Source: Spirosoma oryzicola
GTDB taxonomy: Bacteria > Bacteroidota > Bacteroidia > Cytophagales > Spirosomataceae
Assembly: GCF_021233055.1 (NCBI RefSeq)
Contig: NZ_CP089538.1
Coordinates: forward strand, 1,221,501-1,285,500
DNA: 64,000 nucleotides
Direction of reading: 5' to 3'
The notes under the pieces are model-generated. The model did no database searches and had not been told where the DNA came from. It worked only from the letters and a program-made list of their open reading frames with translations. Each line of letters begins with the position of its first letter. The first letter of the stretch is position 1. The position numbers were made by a program, and so were the translations under genes. Shown in pieces: positions 1 to 8,292 of this stretch.

Positions 1-301
1 ACTTCAGAATTTCCATTTCGTTCTCAACGACCTTTTTAGGGGTGAAAATGTCCATCTCTTTCAGGATGTTATCCTCACTCAGGCCCTTCTTGTCGTCTTT
101 GATCAAAAGGCTGGTCTGTACCTTATAGATTGGCGTCTGATAAATCAAGTAGGCATAAGCGGCTCCTCCTGCCAGCAAAACCGAAAGAACAAACCACTTC
201 CAGTAATGCGCATACCGCATAAGAATCATTCGCAGATCAGGCGTAGTCTCCGCTTCGTACACTTGGTACGGAGCATAAGCATAGTTATTCTGATTCGACA
301 T
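1..301 (-). CDS. Wzc-like exopolysaccharide co-polymerase / tyrosine autokinase, N-terminal part only
   Basis: The frame opens with an ATG at 299-301 on the minus strand and runs off the left edge, so only about the first 100 residues are visible. They show a short Tyr/Asn-rich cytoplasmic head (MSNQNNYAYAPYQ), then an YWKWFVLS segment leading into a first transmembrane helix (about residues 35-53), then IYKVQTSLLIKDDKKG and an ILKEMDIF motif. This is the usual start of the Wzz/chain-length-determinant domain in Bacteroidota Wzc proteins. The family spans the inner membrane, sets polymer length and, when a C-terminal BY-kinase is present, autophosphorylates on tyrosines. The kinase part lies outside the window. 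The gene sits 32 bases downstream of wza on the same strand, the standard order in capsule and EPS loci. The Wzz assignment is firm; the kinase domain is inferred. Confidence 0.85.
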   Translation of the reverse strand, partial: MSNQNNYAYAPYQVYEAETTPDLRMILMRYAHYWKWFVLSVLLAGGAAYAYLIYQTPIYKVQTSLLIKDDKKGLSEDNILKEMDIFTPKKVVENEMEILK

Positions 302-333
302 GGTGATGCCTTTTAAGTGGATATAATGAGTTT

Positions 334-1161
334 TTAGAATCGAGAGAAAATGATCGCAACAAAGGATAAAGCACTTAAAGCAATAGGGAGGAGCTGGTTG
401 GCTCGGTCGGCAGTAGCTGCGCGGACGCGACCGGGCTCAACATACACGACATCGTTGGGATGTAAGTAATAGTAAGGAGAGGTAAACAAATCACGGCGGG
501 TAAGATCAATCCGGGAGAACGTCCGCTTGCCGTTTTCTTCGCGAATGACCAGCACGTTATCACGGCGTCCGTAGATCGTTACGTCGCCCGACAGACTAAG
601 GGCTTCCAGCAGCGTAATTTGTTCGTTGGGGATGGTGTACAAAGAAGGTCGCATAACTTCCCCCATAACCGAAATTCTAAAGTTCTGATTGCGGACATTG
701 ACCGTAGGCTCCTTCAGATATTCTTTCAACGATTCTCTAAGAAGGTCTTTGGTTTGAGCAACCGTTTTACCTTTTACGTTGACCTTGCCGATCATGGGCA
801 AATCGATCATACCCGCGTCATCAACCAAGTAACCGTTAACGGATGGAAGAGGGGTCGTACTTGCTATTGTGTTGGTGGCAGGTCCCCGGTCGGCTACGGC
901 AAAAGCCATGTACGGATTAAAGAAAGCTGATGCTTCAGGGTTGAGACTACTTACCTGAACGGATAAAACATCGCCCGGCTGAATCGAAGGTACATAGCGG
1001 GCGGCTAGCGCCAGAGTATCTACTTTACCCGGCTCCTGCTGAAAATAAGAAAGGCGTTTTGTGGATACGCAGCCTGTCAAGACCCAGCATCCCACAACGA
1101 TACTGATTAAAATGCCCGCAACACGTTGGGGTTTAATGACACTTGTTAAAGATGAGATCAT
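334..1161 (-). CDS. Wza-like outer-membrane polysaccharide export lipoprotein
   Basis: This 275-residue protein belongs to the Poly_export/SLBB family, which forms the outer-membrane channel for capsule or exopolysaccharide. A lipoprotein signal ends in a LTGC lipobox with the lipidated Cys near residue 31. The poly-export domain follows (YVPSIQPGDVLSVQVSSL, then VNGYLVDDAGMIDLPMIGKV). An SLBB domain then runs from about residue 160 to 245 (ISVMGEVMRPSLYTI, LLEALSLSGDVTIYGRRDNV, YYLHPNDVVYVEPG). A C-terminal hydrophobic segment (about 258-272) would be the final membrane anchor. At about 275 residues it is shorter than E. coli Wza and typical of Bacteroidota versions. It precedes the Wzc-like gene by 32 bases, so the two are probably co-transcribed from the AT-rich region upstream. 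The exported polymer cannot be told from these two genes. Confidence 0.93.
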   Translation of the reverse strand: MISSLTSVIKPQRVAGILISIVVGCWVLTGCVSTKRLSYFQQEPGKVDTLALAARYVPSIQPGDVLSVQVSSLNPEASAFFNPYMAFAVADRGPATNTIASTTPLPSVNGYLVDDAGMIDLPMIGKVNVKGKTVAQTKDLLRESLKEYLKEPTVNVRNQNFRISVMGEVMRPSLYTIPNEQITLLEALSLSGDVTIYGRRDNVLVIREENGKRTFSRIDLTRRDLFTSPYYYLHPNDVVYVEPGRVRAATADRANQLLPIALSALSFVAIIFSRF

Positions 1162-1720
1162 AAGGTTAGAAATTTGTACGCTATTTGAAAGGGATGAAAA
1201 AGAATGATTTTGTTATCGTGAGTCCATGTATGGGAACATCTTGTCTTTTATCCTTATTTTTAACTAGTTACTTATCAGAGCTTACTATTAATGGTAATTA
1301 GGTATACTGTACTTTTCTTTTGTAAACCTTATGCAAATTTAGTAAAATTTTATTTACAAAAACAAGATAAAGTAAATTTAATAGTTCAAAAAAATGCTGA
1401 TTAGTTAGATGTGGTTTATTTTATTCTATAGTTTAATTATTTCTGTGTTTTGTTATAAAGTGTTGTGCTTCAAAAGTAACCTTCATATACCTATCTTGAT
1501 GTAAACGCTGATGAATTAATATATTATTCTGAAATATTGAAAATTTTAGTATTAAATTCTGTTTGGTAGAAATATATTTTTAGATGGAGTAAAAAGTTCA
1601 AATGGCACTCAGCTTAGAAGGGTGTACGAATCATTTTCTCAAAGATATCTGTTTATGATAACTTAAATGTTACTTTTAGGCTGATATAGTAAAACAGATC
1701 CACCATAATTTGTTACCTTG
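1162..1720. other. AT-rich divergent intergenic region
   Basis: About 560 bases lie between the divergent wza and beta-barrel genes. The stretch is markedly richer in A/T than its surroundings, especially 1330-1580, and has no open frame of note on either strand. It holds a plausible minus-strand promoter for the EPS genes (listed separately). No convincing hairpin terminator or tRNA was seen. The length fits a regulated EPS promoter with a long leader. Confidence 0.6.
1334..1365 (-). promoter_or_regulatory. Candidate Bacteroidota-type promoter for wza-wzc
   Basis: On the minus strand there is a TAAATTTG box (1341 down to 1334) matching the TAnnTTTG -7 consensus known from Bacteroidota. A TTG lies at 1365-1363, 21 bases further upstream, which is within the usual -33 spacing. 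If used, transcription would start near 1328 and leave a leader of about 165 bases before wza. The match was found by eye in AT-rich DNA, where chance matches are frequent. Confidence 0.4.
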
Positions 1721-2425
1721 ATGAAGTACCTGGTCCTTCTAGTAGTAACTATGCTGTCATCAACTGGCTATTCGTTTCAGGCAAAGCCGGATTCTGTAGG
1801 AAGAAAAGCTTTGCCCTACTCTGTCAGTCTTCAGCTTGGAACAAGTGGAGTGGGTCTTTATTGTAACCATGTATTTAATCAGTCAAGACGGTTAGCGATT
1901 CGAGTGGGTGGACAATATGTAGCATACCGTCAGCCCATTCGGATCGAAACCGCTCCGGATTCCTACATAGGTATCGACCCCGACTTGGTAATTAGCGTTT
2001 TGCAAGCGAGCCTTAAATGGAATCCCTTTCCGCATAACTCGTTTTTTATTGTTGGAGGGCTTGGCTACACCTGGCATCCAGCTATGCGTTTTGTCATTAC
2101 CGCTAACGACAAGCTTAATCTTGGCGGGCTGGAACTGACACCGCAGGATGTAGGAGTCGTTAAGCTCGGAGTTCGGTGGCATCCGCTTGTTGGCTACGTA
2201 GGCTGGGGCTTTGGGCAGACAATGCCTCGCAAGCGGTTTGGAATCGGTTTCGAAATGGGCGTTTACTACCTGGGCCGTCCAAGCATAAACCTTGATTATG
2301 AGGGCTTCCTGGAAACAACTACTATTGATGAGCAAGTACCGGCCGTCGAACGTAATCTGTCAGGCTACCGCTATCTGCCTTCGATCAATCTAACACTCAC
2401 GTATGCCCTCCATCGTTCTCGTTAA
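1721..2425 (+). CDS. Secreted outer-membrane beta-barrel-like protein
   Basis: I do not recognise a named family. The protein is about 234 residues. It starts with a clean Sec signal peptide (MKYLVLLVVTMLSSTGYSFQA), and the rest is a series of short alternating amphipathic strands with aromatic caps and Gly-rich turns (VSLQLGTSGVGLYCNHVF, RLAIRVGGQYVAY, FFIVGGLGYTWHP, YVGWGFGQ, FGIGFEMGVYYLG). It ends in a strand-like INLTLTYALHRSR. This pattern is typical of small 8- to 10-stranded outer-membrane barrels. The start is set at the ATG directly before the signal peptide; a TTG lies one codon upstream. It ends 12 bases before the next gene, a probable lipoprotein, suggesting a co-expressed barrel plus surface-protein pair. 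Function unknown. Confidence 0.7.
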   Translation: MKYLVLLVVTMLSSTGYSFQAKPDSVGRKALPYSVSLQLGTSGVGLYCNHVFNQSRRLAIRVGGQYVAYRQPIRIETAPDSYIGIDPDLVISVLQASLKWNPFPHNSFFIVGGLGYTWHPAMRFVITANDKLNLGGLELTPQDVGVVKLGVRWHPLVGYVGWGFGQTMPRKRFGIGFEMGVYYLGRPSINLDYEGFLETTTIDEQVPAVERNLSGYRYLPSINLTLTYALHRSR

Positions 2426-2437
2426 CTGCTGTATTGT

Positions 2438-4057
2438 ATGACATACCGTCACTGGCTGTTTAGCCTTGTTGGATCCATTGTAATCGTAGAGTCCTGCCGA
2501 AATCCACTTGATGGCGTTCAGCTTCGGACGAAAGATCCAATTCAGGCGGGCGTTGTTGAGCTCCGTCTTTACGATCCAGCCAGCAACCCGTTACCATCAA
2601 CTAATCAAGTTAAAATAGCGGGGCCCGACGCAGCTAACATCGTCACCACGCTGAACACGACTCGTTATAAAGTTAATGCCGACGGAAATTTATTACTGGC
2701 GGCTTCGCCAATGGTTACGCTGTCTAGCCAGACGCCCTTGCGATTCACCGCTGTCGTTGAGGCTGCCGATTACCTGACTGTGATCCAGCCCATGACGTTA
2801 ACGAGTCCCAGCCGGGTAACGCGCTACGTTCGCCGAATCAATATCAATAAGCCGCCCCGCGCACTTACAGCGGCTCGTACAACGGGGAGCGCTGATACCG
2901 ATGGTACGGTATCCACCACCTTGAGATTGACAACTGCCGAGCAAACGAAAGACAGCGATCATGCAACCGTCACGATTCCGTCCGGAACAAAATTGATTGA
3001 TCGTGACGGGCAGGTCGTCGGTGGTAAGCTAACAATAACCGTTATTCACACGAACGCACGCAGCAGCGATGCTACCAGCCAGGTTCCGGGAAACGGTATA
3101 CTGTCGTACGTCAATGGCCGTAACGGGGCTCCCTCGCTTGGAAGCTTACGCGTGACATCGATTGCTGGTTCAGTAATGTTCGAGGTTTATAACGAGAACT
3201 ACTTAGTAGCGACTAAACTCTCGCAACCGGCTCGCTGGTCAATGGAACTGAATCCGGCAACGGTCAATGGCAAAACGGGTCAGCCTGTTCGGATCGGTGA
3301 TTCGATTCCGCTTTACAGCTACGACGCCTTTATGAATCGCTGGCAGGAGGAAACACCCGGCGTAGTAAAACGTAATGCCACTGGTTCGCTTGAGTACGAA
3401 GCGCAGGCTGCTGCCGTTGGATCGTATGTCGCAACCTGGACTGAGCCAATTTGTGACGTCGGTCCTGTATTTAAAATAGTAGGCAGTAAGCTTGCGAATG
3501 TAGACGTGAATTACCGTTGCAAACTCATCGATGTTGCGACAGGAACCCAAGTCGGTACGTTCTACGCAAACGCAAATAACAACGCTATCGTAAAGATCTA
3601 TAACCAGCCCAAAGGACGTCAACTCAAGTTGCAGCTATACGACGAAACGGATGCCTGGGGCAAAGGCGCAAAAGGTGGATTAATTGCTGAATCGGCTAAC
3701 GGACTACCCTGCGACGAGACAGCAATTCCGCTTAATTTGAGCGCTTTACCCGTGCCGCCCATTGTGAAACTGGAATTTTATTTTTCATGCCCCGGCGGTA
3801 CAAAGCTGGATGAATCCTCACTACCTGCCGAAATACGGGTACAGTACAGTGAAGTAGGAAAAGGAAACTGGCATGATCTTACTATCGCCACGCGTACCCA
3901 GCGAAAAGTAACGTCATACAAACTGAAAGTCGGTGAAACCTACGATTTTCGCGCGAGTACAGACGGGGGAGCCACCTGGCCGTTGCGGCAAAGCGATTAT
4001 CTAATCGAAAAGCTCGAATGGACGCTGAAGATAAAAGCTGAAATGTATTGTAAGTAA
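2438..4057 (+). CDS. Large secreted lipoprotein of unknown function with beta-sandwich-like modules
   Basis: This 539-residue protein has no family I can name. The N-terminus is a lipoprotein signal with a VESC box (Cys near residue 20). A first beta-rich module follows (VELRLYDPASNPLPSTNQV to about residue 135) that resembles carboxypeptidase-regulatory/PEGA sandwiches. About residues 160-330 contain VTIPSGTKLIDRDGQVVGG and a later VGSYVATW, reminiscent of ZU5-like segments of other Bacteroidota surface proteins. The C-terminal 200 residues hold two or three further sandwich-like repeats with paired cysteines (EPICDVGPVF, YRCKLIDV, LPCDETAIP, FSCPGGTKL). The gene follows the beta-barrel by 12 bases and is probably in the same transcript. 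Surface location is inferred from the lipobox; there is no catalytic motif. Confidence 0.7.
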   Translation: MTYRHWLFSLVGSIVIVESCRNPLDGVQLRTKDPIQAGVVELRLYDPASNPLPSTNQVKIAGPDAANIVTTLNTTRYKVNADGNLLLAASPMVTLSSQTPLRFTAVVEAADYLTVIQPMTLTSPSRVTRYVRRININKPPRALTAARTTGSADTDGTVSTTLRLTTAEQTKDSDHATVTIPSGTKLIDRDGQVVGGKLTITVIHTNARSSDATSQVPGNGILSYVNGRNGAPSLGSLRVTSIAGSVMFEVYNENYLVATKLSQPARWSMELNPATVNGKTGQPVRIGDSIPLYSYDAFMNRWQEETPGVVKRNATGSLEYEAQAAAVGSYVATWTEPICDVGPVFKIVGSKLANVDVNYRCKLIDVATGTQVGTFYANANNNAIVKIYNQPKGRQLKLQLYDETDAWGKGAKGGLIAESANGLPCDETAIPLNLSALPVPPIVKLEFYFSCPGGTKLDESSLPAEIRVQYSEVGKGNWHDLTIATRTQRKVTSYKLKVGETYDFRASTDGGATWPLRQSDYLIEKLEWTLKIKAEMYCK

Positions 4058-4188
4058 GCCGATCAGGGTGTAAGATTGCTGGTCGTATCTATTTCTAGGT
4101 TTCGTCCCGTACCTTTCGGGCGAATCGCTCCGATCAGCCAGTAATCGGTTTGGGTGGGTAGTATTCGTGAATTTATAAGAAGTCGATC

Positions 4189-5217
4189 ATGCAGTTGTTT
4201 CTTCACCGCGTTGACTTACGCCTGAAACATACATTTACCATTGCGCACGACAGTCGGGATGTGCAGCCAACGCTCATTGTCGAATTGCGTGATGGTCACT
4301 ACCGGGGTTTCGGTGAGGCCACCGCTACCCGCTATTACGGAATTACGATTGATGGCATGGTTGCGGTTTTCGAAGCGCTTCGTACCCGCATCGAGACGTA
4401 CAATTTGACCAGCCCCGAAGTCTTCTGGACCGACATGCAGCCCTTGCTGGCCGAAAACCCGTTTGCGCTCTGTGCACTCGATCAGGCTGCCTGGGACCTA
4501 TGGGCAAAAAAACAGCAACAACCGCTTTATAAACTTTGGAATCTTGATCCTGCTACTAGCCCCTTGACCAATTACACAATTGGACTTGATACCACCGAGC
4601 GGATGGTCGAAAAGATGCAGGAGTTGCCCTGGCCGCTGTACAAGATCAAGCTGGGTCGCCCTGAAACGGATTTGGCTATTGTTCGTGCTCTGCGAGCCTG
4701 CACCGAGGCTGTGTTTCGGGTAGACGCCAACTGCGGATGGACAGTTACCGAGGCAATCGAAAAGTCAAAAGCCCTAGCTGAATTAGGCGTTGAGTTTATC
4801 GAACAACCGTTGCCTGCCGACGATTGGGAGGGCGCAAAAATCGTTTATAAAGAATCCGTTTTGCCCATCATTGCCGATGAAAGCTGTATTGTCGAAACTG
4901 ACGTTGACCGTTGCGCGGGCTATTTTCACGGTGTTAATATCAAACTGACCAAGTGTGGTGGCCTGACACCTGCCCGACGCATGATTGCCCGCGCCCGCGA
5001 GCTTAACCTCCGCGTGATGGTTGGTTGCATGACCGAATCGAGCGTTGGTATTTCGGCTATCGCTCAGCTGCTTCCTTTGCTCGATTACGCCGACCTCGAC
5101 GGCTCGCTGCTGATTGCCAACGATCCGGCTACGGGCGTAACCTTTGATTTTGGTCGCGTTATCTATGCCGACGAAAACGGAACAGGAGCCAGTTTAATCA
5201 ATACTGACCAAGCGTAG
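4189..5217 (+). CDS. Dipeptide epimerase (enolase superfamily, L-Ala-D/L-Glu epimerase-like)
   Basis: This 342-residue enzyme of the muconate lactonising/enolase superfamily epimerises the C-terminal residue of a dipeptide. Its classical role is L-Ala-D-Glu to L-Ala-L-Glu in murein peptide recycling. The N-terminal capping domain covers about residues 1-125 and the barrel follows. Catalytic residues are visible: the KxK pair at Lys152/Lys154 (YKIKLG), metal ligands Asp179 (VDANCGW), Glu205 (FIEQPL) and Asp230 (IADES), and the second base Lys252 (NIKLTKCGG). It is full length. Cytophaga members of this group include epimerases that prefer hydrophobic dipeptides, so the exact substrate cannot be assigned. 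It is followed by a PLP enzyme 60 bases downstream, probably in one transcript and perhaps one pathway. Confidence 0.9.
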   Translation: MQLFLHRVDLRLKHTFTIAHDSRDVQPTLIVELRDGHYRGFGEATATRYYGITIDGMVAVFEALRTRIETYNLTSPEVFWTDMQPLLAENPFALCALDQAAWDLWAKKQQQPLYKLWNLDPATSPLTNYTIGLDTTERMVEKMQELPWPLYKIKLGRPETDLAIVRALRACTEAVFRVDANCGWTVTEAIEKSKALAELGVEFIEQPLPADDWEGAKIVYKESVLPIIADESCIVETDVDRCAGYFHGVNIKLTKCGGLTPARRMIARARELNLRVMVGCMTESSVGISAIAQLLPLLDYADLDGSLLIANDPATGVTFDFGRVIYADENGTGASLINTDQA

Positions 5218-5277
5218 TCAAACTGATTAGTAAAGCGTAGTTTGTTACTATTCCTGAACCGCATACCGAGTTATACC

Positions 5278-6339
5278 ATGTCCGATGCTTTTGTCGTCAA
5301 TAACCTGCCTGATCGAACGATTACGTATCAGGAACGCGAGTACTTGTTTTTCAGCGGAACGGCTTACTTAGGCTTGCCGCAGCATCCTGCTTTTCAGCAA
5401 CTCTTCGTTGAAAGTGTTGGCCGGTATGGTACCGTATTTGGTAGTTCGCGAAACGGTAATTTGCAACTTGGTATTTACGAGGAAGCCGAAGCCAAACTAG
5501 CCCAGTTTGTAGGGGCTGAGAAAGTGCTAACGCTGTCATCGGGGATGATGGCCGGCCAGGCGGTCGTTAATGTATTGCGGCTACAAAAAACAGAATTGAT
5601 CTACGGTCCCTGCGCCCATCCCGCTATTTGGGATGGACCCGCTACGGCGCTGCCTTCCATGAGTTTTGCTGATTGGGCAGCGCAGCTACCAGCTCAGGTA
5701 CAAACGATGCCAGCCGGGCCGCTGGCTATTCTATTAAATTCAATTGAAGCGGTTCGGTCCGAATACTACACGTTTGAGTGGGTCAATGCGCTACCCGATG
5801 ACCGAGCTATAACGCTCGTGATCGACGATTCTCACGGGTTAGGTGTCCTCAACAACGGACGGGGTATCTGGCCGCAGGTGCCCAAAAAGCCTAATGTCAA
5901 TCTCATCGTTACAGCGTCTACGGCAAAAGCGATGGGCCTACCGGGTGGCGCAATTATTGGCCGTACTGAAACACTCGCTGCGATTCGAAAAACAGCATTT
6001 TTTGGGGCGTGTTCACCAATTCCGCCCGCTTATTTGGATGCGTATCTACGGGCCGATGCACTTTACGCGGACCGTCGCGACAAATTGCAACAGAACCTGC
6101 TTTTAGCGGAAAAACTGTTGATACCAACGGGCCTGTTCACCCATGCCAAGGGTTACCCAGTGTTCTTTACCGAACAGGATGATTTATACCCGTTTCTGCT
6201 TGAAAGAGGTATCTTTATTTATTCGTTTGCTTATCCAACAGCCACCGACCGGGCAAATTCCCGGATCGTTATCAGCGCATTTCATGAGTTTGCCGATATT
6301 CAGAAGCTGGCGGAAGCGATCTACGCGTATTCGTTTTAA
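5278..6339 (+). CDS. PLP-dependent enzyme of the alpha-oxoamine synthase (BioF/Kbl) fold
   Basis: A 353-residue fold-type I PLP enzyme resembling 8-amino-7-oxononanoate synthase and 2-amino-3-ketobutyrate ligase. Visible landmarks are the glycine loop LTLSSGMMAGQAV (cofactor phosphate site, about 85-97), VIDDSHGLGVL (Asp and His around residues 183-186 that hold the pyridine ring) and TASTAKAMGLPGG with Lys217 as Schiff-base lysine. The start is the ATG at 5278; an upstream TTG would add an unlikely leader. It is shorter than typical BioF (about 385) and lacks biotin-gene neighbours. It follows the dipeptide epimerase, so a role in amino-acid or peptide metabolism is as likely as biotin synthesis. 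The true substrate is unknown. Confidence 0.8.
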   Translation: MSDAFVVNNLPDRTITYQEREYLFFSGTAYLGLPQHPAFQQLFVESVGRYGTVFGSSRNGNLQLGIYEEAEAKLAQFVGAEKVLTLSSGMMAGQAVVNVLRLQKTELIYGPCAHPAIWDGPATALPSMSFADWAAQLPAQVQTMPAGPLAILLNSIEAVRSEYYTFEWVNALPDDRAITLVIDDSHGLGVLNNGRGIWPQVPKKPNVNLIVTASTAKAMGLPGGAIIGRTETLAAIRKTAFFGACSPIPPAYLDAYLRADALYADRRDKLQQNLLLAEKLLIPTGLFTHAKGYPVFFTEQDDLYPFLLERGIFIYSFAYPTATDRANSRIVISAFHEFADIQKLAEAIYAYSF

Positions 6340-6351
6340 GATGTATGCCTA

Positions 6352-6403
6352 GTGTAGTGCTTGTGGTGGCAGGTTTGAGAACTTGCCACCACAAGCACTA
6401 CAC
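6352..6403. terminator. Bidirectional hairpin between convergent genes
   Basis: A perfect 20-base-pair inverted repeat (6352-6371 with 6384-6403) with a 12-base loop lies between the ends of the converging PLP-enzyme and isomerase genes. No long T-run flanks it, so it may act through stem strength or block read-through from both sides. Confidence 0.7.
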
Positions 6404-6412
6404 CACGACTTG

Positions 6413-7246
6413 TTATTTCAATCCTTCCAGAAAAGCCAGACTTCCGGGCATTTGTTCCATTGCGCGGGATGATTCGTCTTCGATAAAGAAATGCTTGACG
6501 CCTGATTTTTTCGCTTGCTTCATAATAGCGGCAATACCCACGTCGCCCTGCCCGAGCGTAACATTCGATTCTACATCCGAATGGCCCGTGTTGGTATCTG
6601 GTGTTCCGGGCTTTCGGTCTTTCAAATGCATGAGCAGGAATCGTTTCGGAAATTTCTGTAGTAAAGCAACGGGATCAAAACCGGGGGCTTTCACCCAGAA
6701 TACGTCCATCTCGAAATTGACGTACTTCGGGTTTAGGTTAGCGGCCAGATAATCGAAGAAAGTGCCGTTCTGATACGGCTGAAATTCATAGCCATGCGTA
6801 TGGTAGCAAAACGTGATCCCGTTGTCTGCCAGCAGTCGCCCCGCCGTGTTCAGCACATCAACGGCCCGGTCGGCATCGTAGATAGTAAATGCATCACCTG
6901 CGTGCGGAAGCCAGGCGCAGGTGACGTACTTAGCGCCCAGCGCTTTGGCTTCGGCAAGAACTTTAGGAACATTGTTATCTAGGTCTTCGTAACTAGCCCC
7001 GGTGCTGATGGCTTTGATCCCGTTCTGATCAAGCAGTTTACGGAAGTCGGTCAGACTAAGGCCATACGTTCCGGCAATTTCAGCTTCTCGAAAACCCAGT
7101 TGTTTCACTTTTGCCATCGTACCAGGCACGTCTTTGGCAAATTCATGGCGGAAACTGTAAAGCTGCAAGCCAACCGGCGCAGCTTTCTGGGCCTGAGCTA
7201 TGAAAACGAGCAACAAAAGGCTGGTGAGCAGGATATAGCGTTTCAT
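6413..7246 (-). CDS. Exported sugar phosphate isomerase/epimerase-like TIM-barrel protein
   Basis: This 277-residue protein has the AP-endonuclease-2/xylose-isomerase-like TIM-barrel fold. A Sec signal peptide (MKRYILLTSLLLLVFIAQAQ) is followed by VGLQLYSFRHEFAKD, the usual first strand of this group. FREAEIAG, ITFCYHTHGYEF, VNFEMDVFWV, FLLMHLKDRK and a final FIEDESS supply the Glu/His/Asp residues that usually bind a divalent metal. The start is the ATG at 7244-7246; an in-frame opening further upstream would bury the signal peptide. Such periplasmic proteins are abundant in Spirosoma-type genomes and are often near Gfo/Idh/MocA oxidoreductases that process 3-keto sugars; one is present at 55.3 kb. 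The substrate is unknown. Confidence 0.85.
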   Translation of the reverse strand: MKRYILLTSLLLLVFIAQAQKAAPVGLQLYSFRHEFAKDVPGTMAKVKQLGFREAEIAGTYGLSLTDFRKLLDQNGIKAISTGASYEDLDNNVPKVLAEAKALGAKYVTCAWLPHAGDAFTIYDADRAVDVLNTAGRLLADNGITFCYHTHGYEFQPYQNGTFFDYLAANLNPKYVNFEMDVFWVKAPGFDPVALLQKFPKRFLLMHLKDRKPGTPDTNTGHSDVESNVTLGQGDVGIAAIMKQAKKSGVKHFFIEDESSRAMEQMPGSLAFLEGLK

Positions 7247-7280
7247 CTGAACAGGGTAAACGTCTTTTTTCGGATGGTTT

Positions 7281-7310
7281 CGTGGTGTTAGCGGACCCGC
7301 TGACACCACG
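7281..7310 (-). terminator. Hairpin downstream of the DUF1338 gene
   Basis: A 13-base inverted repeat (7281-7293 with 7298-7310, one mismatch, 4-base loop) lies just past the DUF1338 stop codon. On the minus strand it lacks a U-run, so it is a weak terminator candidate or an RNA-stabilising stem. Confidence 0.4.
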
Positions 7311-7331
7311 AGGAAAGAGAAATATCGGGTT

Positions 7332-8258
7332 TTATTTCCCGGTCTGACTAGTGAATGTACTTTCGAAAATCTTGTCAGCGTTACCTGTCTCAAAACCTTC
7401 GCGCCGGTGCTGCCGCGTAATTTGATCGGCAGGCAAGTTGCGGAATTGGGGTAAAATGCGTCGTTCGGCAAACTCAACGTACGATCCGGCAATGCGAAAG
7501 GTAGCACCGTCCGCAAACTCAGCGTCAATCATTTGTGCTACAGTCGACGCTTGGCGCAAATCGCCGTCGGGACTGACTTTGATAGTGCCCCCCGCTGAGT
7601 TGAGCCGCAAACCCCGTCCGGTCAGGAAAGCCACAAACGCGTCGATTGTGTTGTAGCCCGGCTTAAGATTATGAACGCTAATCGTAAAGTGATTCAGGTA
7701 GTAGCGGTTGTAGATGACCCAGGCCGCATACTCGCTTTCCGTTAGCAACGTCTGATAGTCGGTCAGGGTCGGCGTTTCCCAGAGCGGCTGGTGCAGAAAC
7801 TGGTCAACGGCTTGGGCATCGTCCAGATCGAGTGCGTCCACGGGATCGCTCGTTACCGTATCGGTATAACGGTGAATAATGCGTTGGGCTTGTTCTGACA
7901 ATTCATCGACTCGCAGCTCGCTGGCAAAAATGCGCGGATAATTTGGTGCGGGCGGAGCGTACCAGTACGCCGTAAGTTTCTTTTCAACAAAGTTATATTC
8001 GTCACGTCGTTCGTAGCCGTAATGCAGAAAAATTTTCTCGAACGAAGCAATCCCTAAATGGGGAACACCCATCGTTCGAAAGGCAATATGATCGTTCTCG
8101 ATTTCATCCGGCGATTGAATAATGCCTTCGTCGAGCATTGCGTCGAACACGCCCTGCACGTCGGGTACGCGCTCGCTGTAACGACGCATCAGGCCGCCGA
8201 GCACGGCATCCAGCGTCATTGTTGGGTCCTGAACGGGTTTGTTGGAAGGAGTTAGCAT
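7332..8258 (-). CDS. DUF1338-family protein (2-oxoadipate dioxygenase/decarboxylase-like)
   Basis: This 308-residue protein belongs to the DUF1338/HglS family. A characterised member (Pseudomonas HglS, E. coli YdcJ group) is an Fe(II) enzyme turning 2-oxoadipate into 2-hydroxyglutarate in lysine catabolism. The likely metal ligands are visible: a His in IENDHIAFRT (about residue 60), a His in HFTISVHNLKPG (about 198) and a Glu in GSYVEFAERR (about 265). The reported start is the ATG at 8258; an internal Met (MTLDAVLGG) 13 codons later is an alternative. It follows the thioesterase gene by 34 bases and is probably co-transcribed with it. No other lysine-degradation genes are in the window, so the pathway is an inference from the family. 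Confidence 0.85.
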   Translation of the reverse strand: MLTPSNKPVQDPTMTLDAVLGGLMRRYSERVPDVQGVFDAMLDEGIIQSPDEIENDHIAFRTMGVPHLGIASFEKIFLHYGYERRDEYNFVEKKLTAYWYAPPAPNYPRIFASELRVDELSEQAQRIIHRYTDTVTSDPVDALDLDDAQAVDQFLHQPLWETPTLTDYQTLLTESEYAAWVIYNRYYLNHFTISVHNLKPGYNTIDAFVAFLTGRGLRLNSAGGTIKVSPDGDLRQASTVAQMIDAEFADGATFRIAGSYVEFAERRILPQFRNLPADQITRQHRREGFETGNADKIFESTFTSQTGK

Positions 8259-8292
8259 AGTTAGGTTTGGTATAACCGCCTGAGCGATGAGT

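Noticed and set aside
1334..1600. Further TAnnTTTG-like boxes in the AT-rich gap
   Set aside because: AT-rich sequence gives many partial matches; only the one with a spaced TTG was kept.
7247..7528. N-terminal extension of the isomerase-like gene
   Set aside because: It would overlap the DUF1338 gene and bury the signal peptide.
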